A stretch of DNA of 56,592 bases from Clostridiales bacterium UBA1380 (GCA_002305445.1 DBRA01000071.1:18162-74753); one strand, 5' to 3'; positions 8,085-17,062 are shown, numbered from the stretch's first letter. Made by a program: numbers and translations. The notes: generated from the letters alone by a model not told the origin.

Positions 8085-9572
8085 TCAGTACAGATTTTTT
8101 ACGGACTCGTACAGCGCGAGATATTTCCCGTAGCCGCGGTCATATGCGTCTCGGGCTGACGGGTCGGGGTTCTGCGTGCGGCTGATGCGGACTGTGTCGC
8201 GCACGGCGTCGCCGAAGCTGTTCCATACGCCGACTCCGACGCCGGCGAGCATCGCCGCGCCGAGCGTCGCCGCGCTGCCGGGATTCGGCACCGCGAACGG
8301 AAGCCCCGTCACGTCTGCTTTGATCTGCGTCCATACGCGGCTGTTGGCGCCGCCGCCCGCGGGGTAAAGCACGTCGGGCGACGCTCCGGCTTCGCGCGCG
8401 GTATCGAGATTGTGGCGTAGCGAATACGCGACGCCCTCCATCAGCGCGCGCGCCATTTGCGCGCGGCCTACCGAATACGACAGCCCGAACCAAACGGCTT
8501 TCGCGCGCGCGTCCCAGATAGGCGAGCGCTCGCCCGCCATGTACGGCAGGAATACAACGCCGTCCGAGCCCGGAGCGGCCGTCGCGGCTTCGTCGTCGAT
8601 CTTCGAGAATACGGAACGGTCGCCGTCGTCACCGGCGAAGGACGCGCCGAACTGTTCGGCGAACCACTTCATCGAACCGCCGCCGCCCGTCGTACCGCCC
8701 TGCAGCAGATAGCTGCCTCCGGTCACGTGGACGCCGAGGATAAGCTTTTTATGCGGCGCGCACTTTTCGGTGCATATCGACATGCCGCCAGACGTGCCGG
8801 ACTGCTCCTGCGTCTGGCCGTCGCGGTAAACGCCGACGCCGAGCGTGCCGCATGCGGCGTCGAGGCCGCCGGCGACGACCGGCGTGCCGGCGACAAGGCC
8901 CGTCTCGCGCGCGGCGGCGTGCGTCACGCGGCCGACCACCTCGAAGCTGTCGCGCAGATCCGGATAGAGCGAAAGGTCGCAGCCGATTTCGCGCGCGATG
9001 TCGGCGTCGAAGCGCTTTTTCGCCATGTCGAAGAAGAAGCAGCCGTAGCCCTGCGACACGTCGGACGTGTACTCGCCGGTCAGCTTCATCACGATAAACG
9101 AGTTCGACTGCAATATCTTATATGTACGCTTGTACAGGTCGGGTGCGTTTTCGCGGAACCACAGCTCCTTCGGCGTCGTATACGACGGCTGCGCCGGATT
9201 GCCGCAGACCGAGAAGAGTATGTCTTCGCCGACCGCCTGCTTGATGCGCTCACACTGCGCCGCCGCGCGACGGTCGAACCATATGGGCGTGGGCGCGAGC
9301 GGTTCGCCGTCCGCGCCGCACAGGATGCACGACCACGACTGGCCGTCGACGCCGACGCCCGCGATATTGCCCGCGCCGACTTTTTCGGCCACTGCGCGCA
9401 CCGCGCGGCAGACAGCCGCATACCATTCGCGCGCGTCCTGCTCGGCGTATCCTTCGGCCGGATACGCGACGGAGTACGGCTCAACCGCGGATGCCGCTTC
9501 TGTTCCGTCGCGGGTGAACGCCGCGGCCTTGCACGCCGAAGTGCCGATATCGATGCCGAGTAAATACATCAT
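8085..9572 (-). CDS. xylB: Xylulokinase-like FGGY carbohydrate kinase
   Basis: A 495-residue FGGY kinase. The N-terminal ATP/sugar domain opens with YLLGIDIGTSACKAAAF (phosphate loop). GVGVDGQSW, PIWFDRRAA and the catalytic Asp in VAGGLDAACGTLGVG match xylulokinases. The second ATPase domain carries GGGANSRVWTQIKADVTG and AATLGAAMLAG. Length is normal. It phosphorylates a ketose such as D-xylulose, but the adjacent fructose/tagatose-type aldolase raises the possibility of another ketose. ATG at 9572 (or the next codon) has GGGAG seven bases upstream. It lies between the aldolase and the zinc dehydrogenase genes in the operon. Confidence 0.87.
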   Translation of the reverse strand: MMYLLGIDIGTSACKAAAFTRDGTEAASAVEPYSVAYPAEGYAEQDAREWYAAVCRAVRAVAEKVGAGNIAGVGVDGQSWSCILCGADGEPLAPTPIWFDRRAAAQCERIKQAVGEDILFSVCGNPAQPSYTTPKELWFRENAPDLYKRTYKILQSNSFIVMKLTGEYTSDVSQGYGCFFFDMAKKRFDADIAREIGCDLSLYPDLRDSFEVVGRVTHAAARETGLVAGTPVVAGGLDAACGTLGVGVYRDGQTQEQSGTSGGMSICTEKCAPHKKLILGVHVTGGSYLLQGGTTGGGGSMKWFAEQFGASFAGDDGDRSVFSKIDDEAATAAPGSDGVVFLPYMAGERSPIWDARAKAVWFGLSYSVGRAQMARALMEGVAYSLRHNLDTAREAGASPDVLYPAGGGANSRVWTQIKADVTGLPFAVPNPGSAATLGAAMLAGVGVGVWNSFGDAVRDTVRISRTQNPDPSARDAYDRGYGKYLALYESVKNLY

Positions 9573-9648
9573 GTCGCATCTCCCGATTCATCCGTCCGAG
9601 ACGTGCCGGATATCATTGGTAAACTCCACATTGCCGGTTATATTGCCG

Positions 9649-10512
9649 TCAGAGCTTGTCCGCCAGTCCGTTCGCACCGCAAAGGCGTATCTTCGCTCGG
9701 ACGACTTCCTTTACCGCCTTTTTTGCCGCGCCCATATACTTGCGCGGGTCGGATTCGGACGGGTCAGCGGCGAAGCAGGCTTTGATGGCGTTCGCCATCG
9801 GAATCTTCAGCTCCGTCGCGATGTTTATCTTCGCGACGCCGCGCTTGAGCGCTTCGCGTATCTGCCAGTCGGGCACGCCGGACGCTCCGTGCAGCACGAG
9901 CGGCACCGATACGCGCTCCCGTATCGCGGAAAGGCGCTCGAAGTCGAGGTCCGGCTCGCCCTTATATTCGCCGTGAGCGGTTCCAATCGCTACGGCGAGC
10001 GTGTCGATACCGGTCGCCGCGACGAACGCGGCGGCTTCCTCCGGGTCAGTGAAGGTCGCGGAGCGCTCGTCGACCGTCATCGTGTCCTCGGTACCGCCGA
10101 TGCGGCCGAGCTCGCCCTCGACGGCGACTCCGCGCGCGTGCGCGTGCTCCACGACGCGGCGGACAAGCGCGACGTTTTCGTCATACGGCAGCTTCGACGC
10201 GTCGATCATTACGGAGTTATATCCGCACTCGATCGAACGGACGATGCGGTCGTAGTCTGTAAAATGGTCGCAGTGGAGCGCGATCGGGATATCGTACATC
10301 TTCGAAGCGGCTTCAGCCATCGCTCCGATATATTCGGCGCCCGCGTGCACCTGCGCCGTCGGCGTCTGTTGAATTATGACGGGTGCTCTCTCCTCGGCGG
10401 CGGTTTCGACGACGGCTGCGAACATCTCAAGATCGTGTATATTGAACGAAGCGATCGCCGCACCGTTACTGCGAGCCGCTTCAATAAAGCTGACGGGATT
10501 TTTAAGCGACAT
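9649..10512 (-). CDS. Class II fructose/tagatose-bisphosphate aldolase family protein (GatY/KbaY-like)
   Basis: A 287-residue zinc aldolase. Metal and catalytic residues are visible: HCDH near residues 82-85, the acidic VEGELGRIGGTED loop near 138, GTAHGEYKG (zinc His) near 182, LHGASG (zinc His) near 213 and the phosphate-binding NIATEL near 238. It cleaves a ketose phosphate into dihydroxyacetone phosphate and an aldehyde. Tagatose- or fructose-bisphosphate is the family norm. It is the first gene of the catabolic operon, directly behind a perfect promoter and operator-like site. Start ATG follows AAGGT by eight bases. Confidence 0.9.
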   Translation of the reverse strand: MSLKNPVSFIEAARSNGAAIASFNIHDLEMFAAVVETAAEERAPVIIQQTPTAQVHAGAEYIGAMAEAASKMYDIPIALHCDHFTDYDRIVRSIECGYNSVMIDASKLPYDENVALVRRVVEHAHARGVAVEGELGRIGGTEDTMTVDERSATFTDPEEAAAFVAATGIDTLAVAIGTAHGEYKGEPDLDFERLSAIRERVSVPLVLHGASGVPDWQIREALKRGVAKINIATELKIPMANAIKACFAADPSESDPRKYMGAAKKAVKEVVRAKIRLCGANGLADKL

Positions 10513-10540
10513 TTATAATTACCTTCTTTTTATTGGATGG

Positions 10541-10592
10541 TTAATCGTTTTATATTAAGTAATATTATAACAGCGGCGCACCTTTTTGTCAA
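10541..10592 (-). promoter_or_regulatory. Operon promoter with LacI operator-like site
   Basis: On the minus strand a perfect TTGACA (10587-10592) and TATAAT (10564-10569) are 17 bases apart. The -35 is enclosed by an inverted repeat CAGCGGCG/CGCCGCTG. Just after the expected start lies TTAATCGTTTTA (10541-10552, plus-strand reading). The same core occurs at 11785-11796 and near 52256-52264, and is proposed as the LacI operator. Confidence 0.7.
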
Positions 10593-10625
10593 GCACGCCG
10601 CTGATAATATCGCGATGTTATTACA

Positions 10626-11618
10626 TCATCCTTTTATATTTACGACCGATTCGTAATCGCGCATCGTTGTCTTCAGGCAGCGGACGCCTCCGCACGGTTC
10701 GCCCGCGAGTCGCGCGAGCAGCGTCGTGGCGGCCGTTTCGCCTATCTGCGAGACCGGCTGCACGATTACGGTCAGGCGCGGGCGCGACGAAAGTGCGAGC
10801 GTGAGGTTGTCAAAGCCTATGAAGCTGATGTCGCGGCCGGGCGTGAGTCCGCGTTCGTTGAGCGCGGTCACCGCGCCGACTGTCAGCTCGTTGTTCGTTG
10901 CAAATATTGCCGTGGGCGGCACCGGCAGGTCGAGCAGCGAGCATGTCATCGCGTAACCGGCGTCCTCGTTGTACTCGCCGGTCTTGATGTACTCGTCGGG
11001 TATTTTTATCCCGTGCTCCGCGCAGGCCGACATAAAACCGGCGCGCCTTTCCACGGGCGTATACATCGATTCCGGGCCGAGCAGTATGCCGATTTTTCTG
11101 TGTCCCGCTTCTATCAAACGCTCGGCGGCGGTACGTCCGGCGCCGGCGTTGTCTGACAGCACGCAGTCGCAGTTTCCCTCGTCCGTCATGCGGTCGACGA
11201 GGACTACAGGCAGGTTGCCGACACGGCGCACGAATTCCGAAGCCGACGAGCACGGAACGGCTATAAGCCCGTCGATCTTCTTGCCGAGCAAAAACTCGAG
11301 TTTTCTGCTTTCGCGCGCGGCGTCGGACCGGCAGTTGCACACGATAGTGCCGTAGCCGTGGCGCTCGAGCACGCTGTCGATCGACGATATGATCGAGGTG
11401 AAGAACATGTTGTCGAGCTGCGGGAGCAGGATGCCGATTGTCATAGACTTGTTGGTGCGCAGCCCGCGCGCAATGTCGTTTCGCTTGAAGCCGAGCGCGG
11501 CGACGGCTTCGTCGATAGCCGCTGCGTTGCTCTGTTTAACGTGTATGCCGTTCAGATACTTAGAAACAGTCGCCGCAGAGCATCCGGCGCGCTTTGCGAC
11601 TTCCTTGATGTTTGCCAT
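10626..11618 (-). CDS. LacI family transcriptional regulator of the sugar operon
   Basis: A 330-residue regulator with an N-terminal LacI helix-turn-helix (IKEVAKRAGCSAATVSKYLNG, so the recognition helix ends KYLNG), a hinge and a periplasmic-binding-protein-like sensor domain (LFLLPQ-type start at about residue 60; FAVNEL-like FATNNELTVGAV near 235). It is expected to repress the downstream catabolic operon, the divergent GH3 gene and itself until a sugar ligand binds. Its promoter is divergent from that of GH3, and operator-like sites lie at all three promoters. A paralogue with the same recognition helix end lies at 52.3 kb. Confidence 0.92.
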   Translation of the reverse strand: MANIKEVAKRAGCSAATVSKYLNGIHVKQSNAAAIDEAVAALGFKRNDIARGLRTNKSMTIGILLPQLDNMFFTSIISSIDSVLERHGYGTIVCNCRSDAARESRKLEFLLGKKIDGLIAVPCSSASEFVRRVGNLPVVLVDRMTDEGNCDCVLSDNAGAGRTAAERLIEAGHRKIGILLGPESMYTPVERRAGFMSACAEHGIKIPDEYIKTGEYNEDAGYAMTCSLLDLPVPPTAIFATNNELTVGAVTALNERGLTPGRDISFIGFDNLTLALSSRPRLTVIVQPVSQIGETAATTLLARLAGEPCGGVRCLKTTMRDYESVVNIKG

Positions 11619-11692
11619 ACATAAACCGCCCTTTTCGTTTATTTAACGCAAAAAGTAAATTATGACGTTTTATCTGTAATTTAACTTAAAAT

Positions 11693-11796
11693 ATTATACA
11701 TATAAACATAACATTTGTCAAACGTTAAGTTTATCGTTTAAGAAAAATGTATGTTTGACATAAAGCCGTTCTGTTGATATAATATTAATCGTTAAA
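11693..11796. promoter_or_regulatory. Divergent perfect promoters with operator-like repeats
   Basis: For lacI (minus): TTGACA at 11716-11721 and TATAAT at 11693-11698, spacing 17. For the GH3 gene (plus): TTGACA at 11755-11760 and TATAAT at 11778-11783, spacing 17. Between them an inverted repeat AAACG...CGTTT (about 11720-11739) includes TTTATCGTTTAA (11730-11741). TTAATCGTTAAA (11785-11796) lies at the GH3 transcription start. These are the likely LacI binding sites. Confidence 0.75.
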
Positions 11797-11837
11797 TCAA
11801 AAATGGAAATAATATCAAGTATCGGAGGCGGAATACA

Positions 11838-13925
11838 GTGAGCGGTAATTTTAAAGAAGAAGCGCACCGGATCGTGTCCGAGATGACGCTCGGCGAAAAA
11901 TGCGCGCAGATGCGCTATCAGGCCCCGGCGATCGAACGGCTCGGCGTAAGAGCCTACAACTGGTGGAACGAAGCGCTGCACGGCGTCGCGCGCTCAGGCG
12001 TTGCGACCGTGTTCCCGCAGGCGATCGCGATGGCGGCGACCTTCGACCCGGATCTGCTATATCGCGTGGCGAGCGCTATATCGGACGAAGGGCGTGCGAA
12101 GTACAACGAGTATAAAAAGGCCGGATCCACCGGCATTTACGAGGGCCTCACTTTCTGGAGCCCCAACATCAACATATTCCGCGACCCGCGCTGGGGACGC
12201 GGCCACGAAACATACGGAGAAGACCCGTATCTTACCGGCGTCTTGGGCACCGCATTCGTCCGCGGCATACAGGGCGACCCGACCTGCCGGTACCGCAAAG
12301 CGGACGCGACGCTGAAGCACTATGCCGTCCACAGCGGACCGGAGGGCGGACGCCACTCGTTCGACGCGCGCGTAACACAACGCGACCTGTACGGCACATA
12401 CCTCCGCGCGTTCCGTTATTGTATCAAAAACGCTGACCCGTCCGCCGTTATGGGCGCATACAACCGTGTGTCGGTCGAAGGGCGTTTTGAAGGCGAGCCG
12501 TGCTGCGCCAGCCCTTCCCTGCTCGGCGAAATCCTGTACAAGGAGTTCGGCTTCGACGGTTACGTCGTCTCCGACTGCGGCGCGATAACCGATATCCACG
12601 CCCACCATCACGTCACCGAGAACGCGGCGGAGTCGAGCGCGCTTGCGGTCAAAGCCGGCTGCGCGCTCAACTGCGGCGGCGCATACGCGGCGCTCGTTTC
12701 GGCTGTGGCGGCGGGGCTTCTCACCGAGGAGGAAATCGACAAATGCGTCACGCGCCTGTTCGAGGCGAGATACCGCCTCGGAATGTTCGCGCCTGAGGGC
12801 GAATGTCCGTACGACAGCATCCCGTTCGATGTCGTCGACTGCGCGGCGCACCGCTCACTTAACCTCGAGGCCGCGAGGAAAACGGTCGTGCTCTGCAAAA
12901 ACGACGGCATCCTTCCCATCGACCCGCGCAGCGGCATGAGAATCGCTGTCATCGGGCCGAACGCCGACGACCGCAGCGTGCTTGTGGGCAACTACAACGG
13001 CACGCCGTCAGAGACGATTACGATTCTGGAGGGCATGCGCGCCAAGTTCGGCGGCGTCCGCTATGCGCCCGGCTCCCATATGTGGCGCAAGTACAACCCC
13101 GAGGATTGCTTCGAGCATCTTCTCAACGACGCCGTCGCCGTCGCGCGCTCAAGCGATGTCGTCGTGCTCGTATGCGGGCTGAACCCGACGATGGAGGGCG
13201 AGGAGGGCGACGCATACAACGGCGCTTCCAGCGGCGACAAGACGACGCTCGAGCTTCCGGCCGCGCAGCTGCAGCTGTACGAAGCCGTAACGGCCGTCGG
13301 CAAGCCGATCGTGTTCGTCAACGTCTCCGGCTCGGCGATTGACCTTTCGCGTATGGACGCCGAATGCGCCGCGGTGCTTCAGGTGTTCTACCCCGGCGCG
13401 CTCGGCGGACTCGCTGTCGCCGAGGTGATCTCGGGCGAGGTCAACCCGTCCGGCAGACTGCCTGTCACCTTCTACCGCTCCGACGACGACCTGCCGCCGT
13501 TCGAGGACTACAACATGCGCGCGGGAAAGGGACGCACATACCGCTATTTCACAGGCGAGCCGCTCTATCCTTTCGGCCACGGCTTTTCCTACACGAATTT
13601 CACGTACTCGCAGCCGTCCGTCCCCGCGACGCTGAATAAAGGCGAGGGCGCGTGTGTAAGCGTGAAGGTCAAAAACACGGGACTGCGTGCGGGCGACGAA
13701 ATCGTCACGGCGTATGTGTCGCGCCCCGATGTTGAAGGCACCCCGATAAAGGAGCTTGCATCAGTCGCGCGCGTTTCGCTCGTGCCCGGTGACGAAAAGG
13801 AAGTCTCGCTGAAAATAGACGCGGAAGCGTTCGGTGTCTACGGCGAAGACGGTGCGCTGAACGTGCCGTCAGGCGCGGCGGTTATCGAAGTCGGCGGATA
13901 TAAAGCGTGCGTTGAAATAATCTGA
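11838..13925 (+). CDS. GH3 beta-xylosidase/beta-glucosidase
   Basis: A 695-residue family 3 glycosidase with the xylosidase-like N terminus YNWWNEALHGVAR (about residues 40-52). KHYAVHSGPEGGRHSFDA lies at about 161, the nucleophile Asp in GYVVSDCGAITDI at about 246, the alpha/beta sandwich domain begins at about residue 345 and the C-terminal fibronectin-III-like domain begins at about 600. The WNEALHG motif is characteristic of beta-xylosidases/arabinosidases. Glucosidase activity remains possible. No signal peptide is present, so it acts on imported oligosaccharides. The start is GTG at 11838, preceded by GGAGG at good spacing. It is divergent from lacI and probably co-regulated with the minus-strand operon. 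Confidence 0.9.
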   Translation: MSGNFKEEAHRIVSEMTLGEKCAQMRYQAPAIERLGVRAYNWWNEALHGVARSGVATVFPQAIAMAATFDPDLLYRVASAISDEGRAKYNEYKKAGSTGIYEGLTFWSPNINIFRDPRWGRGHETYGEDPYLTGVLGTAFVRGIQGDPTCRYRKADATLKHYAVHSGPEGGRHSFDARVTQRDLYGTYLRAFRYCIKNADPSAVMGAYNRVSVEGRFEGEPCCASPSLLGEILYKEFGFDGYVVSDCGAITDIHAHHHVTENAAESSALAVKAGCALNCGGAYAALVSAVAAGLLTEEEIDKCVTRLFEARYRLGMFAPEGECPYDSIPFDVVDCAAHRSLNLEAARKTVVLCKNDGILPIDPRSGMRIAVIGPNADDRSVLVGNYNGTPSETITILEGMRAKFGGVRYAPGSHMWRKYNPEDCFEHLLNDAVAVARSSDVVVLVCGLNPTMEGEEGDAYNGASSGDKTTLELPAAQLQLYEAVTAVGKPIVFVNVSGSAIDLSRMDAECAAVLQVFYPGALGGLAVAEVISGEVNPSGRLPVTFYRSDDDLPPFEDYNMRAGKGRTYRYFTGEPLYPFGHGFSYTNFTYSQPSVPATLNKGEGACVSVKVKNTGLRAGDEIVTAYVSRPDVEGTPIKELASVARVSLVPGDEKEVSLKIDAEAFGVYGEDGALNVPSGAAVIEVGGYKACVEII

Positions 13926-14145
13926 TAAAACAACTGCCCGAACAAGGCTTGTGCCTTGTCCGGGCAGTTTTCATGCTATTATACCCGTATTTATATCGGT
14001 CAAGCGCACATATGATCAATCGGGTGTAATGCGCAGCAGCGGGCGCTGTATAGCATGGCGCAGTCACCTGCTCCGCAAGCTCTGTCCGATCGCGGCTATA
14101 TCCGCCGGAGCGTGATGCGCTCTTAATTAACTCCGGTAAAAGAAT
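13926..14145 (-). ncRNA. Candidate minus-strand small RNA (weak)
   Basis: This stretch between GH3 and the Gfo/Idh gene has no credible reading frame. On the minus strand a promoter-like TTGGAA (14176-14181), 18-base gap and TATAAT (14152-14157) precedes about 210 bases. These contain a CCGGAG...CTCCGG stem and end at the bidirectional terminator. I recognise no known RNA family. It may be only a fortuitous promoter match. Confidence 0.25.
13932..13972. terminator. Bidirectional terminator after GH3
   Basis: A long stem AACTGCCCG...ACAAGGC / GCCTTGT...CGGGCAGTT with a TTGT loop is followed by TTTTCAT on the plus strand and by TTGTTTTATC on the minus strand. Confidence 0.88.
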
Positions 14146-14223
14146 GGACATATTATACCAAAAATCGCTTCGGCTTTCCAAATAATATTACAATGCAAAA
14201 AACCTTTATTCTGTCGAAAAAAC

Positions 14224-14251
14224 TTGACATTGATGTAGATGTGCGTATAAT
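14224..14251 (+). promoter_or_regulatory. Promoter of the Gfo/Idh/MocA gene
   Basis: TTGACA (14224-14229) and TATAAT (14246-14251) are spaced by 16 bases. The roughly 80-base leader contains a hairpin GCGCGCC-GTT-CGGCGCG just before the weak ribosome site GGTGA. Confidence 0.7.
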
Positions 14252-14340
14252 GTTTATAGCGTCTGCCTTCAGCAAGCATACATTATAATGATTTATTCAC
14301 GGAAGGGCGCGCCGTTCGGCGCGTACAGCGGTGAACTACT

Positions 14341-15396
14341 ATGGTTTCGGGAAAAAAACGTCTTGTCGTAATCGGTTACGGCGGAATGGGCGGCTGGCAC
14401 ACTCAGCACGCGCTTAACAGCGACGTGGTCGAACTCGCCGGCATATACGATATTAATCCGGAGCGCGGCGCGCTCGCCGAATCGAGAGGAATTAAGAGCT
14501 ACCCTTCTTTCGAGGCCGTTCTGGAAGACAGGACCGTAGATCTTCTGACTATCGCGACGCCGAACGAGTGCCACAAGCCGCTTGCGATACAAGCGCTTGA
14601 AGCGGGTAAAAACGTCATCTCGGAAAAACCGGTGACGCTCTCCTGCGACGATCTGCAGCAAATGATCGACGCATCGGTCCGTACCGGCAAGCTGTTCACC
14701 GTCCACCAGAACCGCCGCTGGGACGTCGACTTCCTCGCGATGAAAAAGCTTTACGATTCCGGCGAACTCGGCAAAATCGTTTCCATCGAGAGCCGCATAC
14801 ACGGCAGCCGCGGCATACCGTCCGACTGGCGCGGCGAAAAGGAGCACGGCGGCGGCATGTTGTACGACTGGGGCATCCATCTGATCGACCAGATCATGCA
14901 GATAGTCCGCGAACCCGTCGTGTCCGTGTACTGCCGGTTCGAGCATACGACTAATATGGAGGTTGACGACGGCTTCAAGCTCACGCTCGGTTTCGAGGGC
15001 GGCACCGAAGCTTACATAGAGGTCGGTACGATCAACTTCATACCGATGCCCCGCTTCTATATGCGCGGCATGAAGGGCACCGCGAAGATCGAGGACTGGC
15101 GCGAGCCGTGCCATGTCGTTCTCTGCACGCACTGGCACGAGAGCGAGGTCATTCCGGTACAGACGGCCGCCGGTCTGACGAAGACGATGGCCCCGCGCGA
15201 CGAAGTCACGACGAAATCATACGATATGGAACGCCCGCAGTCGGACGTCCACGATTTCTACCGCAACGTCGTTCGCGCGATCGACGGCATCGAGCCGCAG
15301 CTCGTCGACCACGTCACCATGATGCGCGTGCTGCGGGTCATCGAGGCGAGCTTCTCGAGCGCCGAGCAGGGTCAGGTGCTGACCGTCAGGATATAA
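14341..15396 (+). CDS. Gfo/Idh/MocA family oxidoreductase
   Basis: A 351-residue NAD(P)-dependent sugar oxidoreductase. The Rossmann motif VVIGYGGMGGWH is at residues 9-20, and TPNECHKPLAIQALEAGKNVISEKP at about 80-103 includes the EKP signature whose lysine is catalytic. The C-terminal half carries WGIHLIDQI (catalytic His/Asp region). The family oxidises or reduces inositols, glucosides and amino sugars. The substrate cannot be told here. It is monocistronic with a strong promoter and is followed by a bidirectional terminator. Confidence 0.9.
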   Translation: MVSGKKRLVVIGYGGMGGWHTQHALNSDVVELAGIYDINPERGALAESRGIKSYPSFEAVLEDRTVDLLTIATPNECHKPLAIQALEAGKNVISEKPVTLSCDDLQQMIDASVRTGKLFTVHQNRRWDVDFLAMKKLYDSGELGKIVSIESRIHGSRGIPSDWRGEKEHGGGMLYDWGIHLIDQIMQIVREPVVSVYCRFEHTTNMEVDDGFKLTLGFEGGTEAYIEVGTINFIPMPRFYMRGMKGTAKIEDWREPCHVVLCTHWHESEVIPVQTAAGLTKTMAPRDEVTTKSYDMERPQSDVHDFYRNVVRAIDGIEPQLVDHVTMMRVLRVIEASFSSAEQGQVLTVRI

Positions 15397-15441
15397 GCCC
15401 GAGTTTTACTTCCGGCGCATCAAATTTACACTTATATAACA

Positions 15442-15475
15442 AAACAGGCATGACGGAAGTCATGCCTGTTTTATT
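15442..15475. terminator. Bidirectional terminator between Gfo/Idh and solute-binding protein genes
   Basis: A perfect 12-bp stem AACAGGCATGAC / GTCATGCCTGTT with loop GGAA is flanked by A- and T-runs on the two sides. Confidence 0.9.
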
Positions 15476-15505
15476 ATGCCGTGGCTTATTAAGCGCGGCC
15501 ATGTA

Positions 15506-16960
15506 TCAATAATCGAAGCCTTCGAGCACCTTTTTGATGTTGTTCTCCGCAATCTTGTCAAACGACTTTCCGGTGCGGTCCGCCATCGACGCGTAGGTGC
15601 CGGACTTGAGCGCCGTATTGTATGCGCTGACCGCGCTGCCTGTCAGGCCGAAGCAGTAAGACAGATCGTACACGCGGCGGTCCTTCATGTCGCGCAGCAT
15701 CGCGGCCGAATTCTGGTCGCGCGCGCCCTTTCCGATAACGGTTCTTTCAAAGTAGACCTCGAGTACGTTGTCGTATGTATCGGCCGCAAGCGATTCGATT
15801 ATTGTGCCGGTTCGGTCGATATCCTTTGTGTTGACCGGCACGACGACTGTGAACGGATTCTGCACGTAGACGTACTGCTTGTCGCTCGTATAATCATAAG
15901 GAGGATAACTTATGATGCCGTAATCGTCCTCCTTGTCGCGGAGGTTGCGGAAGTCGCCGAGCAGACGCGAGTAGAACAGCGCGCGCCCCTCCTTGAACAT
16001 TATGCGGGTCGCGTCGTCGCGCGCGAGAACTGAAAGCGTGTTGTCGTTGAGCATCTCGTTGATCTTCGTGCCGACCGTGACAAGGCGTTCGTCTATGAGG
16101 TTGAACTTGAATTTGTATGTTCCGTTCTCTTTTATCAGATCGACAAGGCTGACGTCCGACGAATACAGCATTGGCAGGTACTGGAACTCGCGCCCGACAA
16201 ATCCGAGGCGGTCGTCCTTAACCGTGTGCTTGCCGTCGTTGTTGAGGTCGGCTGAGACCGCCCGCATCATTTCGAGCATCTTATCCATCGTCCACTGCTT
16301 GTTCCGGTACAGCTCGTACGGGTCCTCGAGCGAGAAGTCTGTGATGAGCGCGCCGCTGTAAAACAGCGCGGCTATGCTTTCGTAGTGGTCGAAGCTGATG
16401 TCGAGGTACCCGTGGTACATCTTGCCCTCGATCATCAGCGTTTCCTGCGCGCCCTTGTCCCAGTACGGGTTGCTCATGTTGATGGATCCGAGGTCAGTTA
16501 TCGGCAAAAGGTATCCGCCCGCAATCAGCGGCATGACCTCTTCGCACAGAACGTAGACGAAGTCGACTTCGTTCGTCCCGGATACAACCGAAGATTTCAG
16601 TTTATCGGCCGCCGATTCGTTGATACAGGAAAGCTTGATGTTGAACTTGTGTTCGACGCGGCGGTTGCGCTCGTAAATCGCGTCGTTCAAGCCCTCGCCC
16701 GTTATCTCCTCGAAGTCGAGCGCGGAGAAATATTCGTCCGAAAGGCCGTTTGTCGCCATATGGAATTCATATCCGCCGTAGTCGACCGCTGCGATCGCGT
16801 CGGAATACGACGTCCCGCTGTCATCCGCCGCGAATATGTCTTCGGTTTCGCGTGCCGTATCAATACCGGCATTTTCCGCGGTGTCTCCGCAGGCGGCGAA
16901 CAGCGCCGAAATCATCGCGAACACAAGAATCAAAACCATGATCTTACGCAGCAATTTCAT
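15506..16960 (-). CDS. Orphan extracellular solute-binding lipoprotein
   Basis: A 484-residue type I extracellular solute-binding protein. A lipoprotein signal ends at FAAC (about residue 23), then an acidic Ser/Thr linker leads into the receptor domain (YGGYEFHMA onward). Residues about 238-249 read DLNNDGKHTVKD, an EF-hand-like calcium loop. Proteins of this kind usually capture oligosaccharides for an ABC importer, but no permease or ATPase gene is adjacent. It starts about 100 bases after the glycan-binding surface-protein gene, so both may share a transcript. A paralogue is at 27.4 kb. Ribosome site GGGAG precedes the ATG. Confidence 0.82.
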   Translation of the reverse strand: MKLLRKIMVLILVFAMISALFAACGDTAENAGIDTARETEDIFAADDSGTSYSDAIAAVDYGGYEFHMATNGLSDEYFSALDFEEITGEGLNDAIYERNRRVEHKFNIKLSCINESAADKLKSSVVSGTNEVDFVYVLCEEVMPLIAGGYLLPITDLGSINMSNPYWDKGAQETLMIEGKMYHGYLDISFDHYESIAALFYSGALITDFSLEDPYELYRNKQWTMDKMLEMMRAVSADLNNDGKHTVKDDRLGFVGREFQYLPMLYSSDVSLVDLIKENGTYKFKFNLIDERLVTVGTKINEMLNDNTLSVLARDDATRIMFKEGRALFYSRLLGDFRNLRDKEDDYGIISYPPYDYTSDKQYVYVQNPFTVVVPVNTKDIDRTGTIIESLAADTYDNVLEVYFERTVIGKGARDQNSAAMLRDMKDRRVYDLSYCFGLTGSAVSAYNTALKSGTYASMADRTGKSFDKIAENNIKKVLEGFDY

Positions 16961-17005
16961 AGTTTTCTCCCGTTAATCAGCTGTATTAATAATCGAAACC
17001 AATAT

Positions 17006-17041
17006 CGGCTCCGGAAATTTTACAAGAATAATCCGGAGCCG
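17006..17041. other. Intercistronic hairpin
   Basis: Nine-base arms CGGCTCCGG (17006-17014) and CCGGAGCCG (17033-17041) lie between the surface-protein gene and the solute-binding protein gene. Neither side has a good T-run, so it may attenuate or stabilise a shared transcript rather than end it. Confidence 0.5.
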
Positions 17042-17062
17042 AATTTTGTATATGAGCGATAT

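Noticed and set aside
8457..9563. 368-codon plus-strand frame opposite xylB
   Set aside because: Antisense shadow of the kinase gene; arginine-rich, no motifs.
9067..10518. 483-codon plus-strand frame over the aldolase and kinase genes
   Set aside because: It spans two clear minus-strand enzyme genes and an intergenic gap, with no ribosome site and no recognisable domain.
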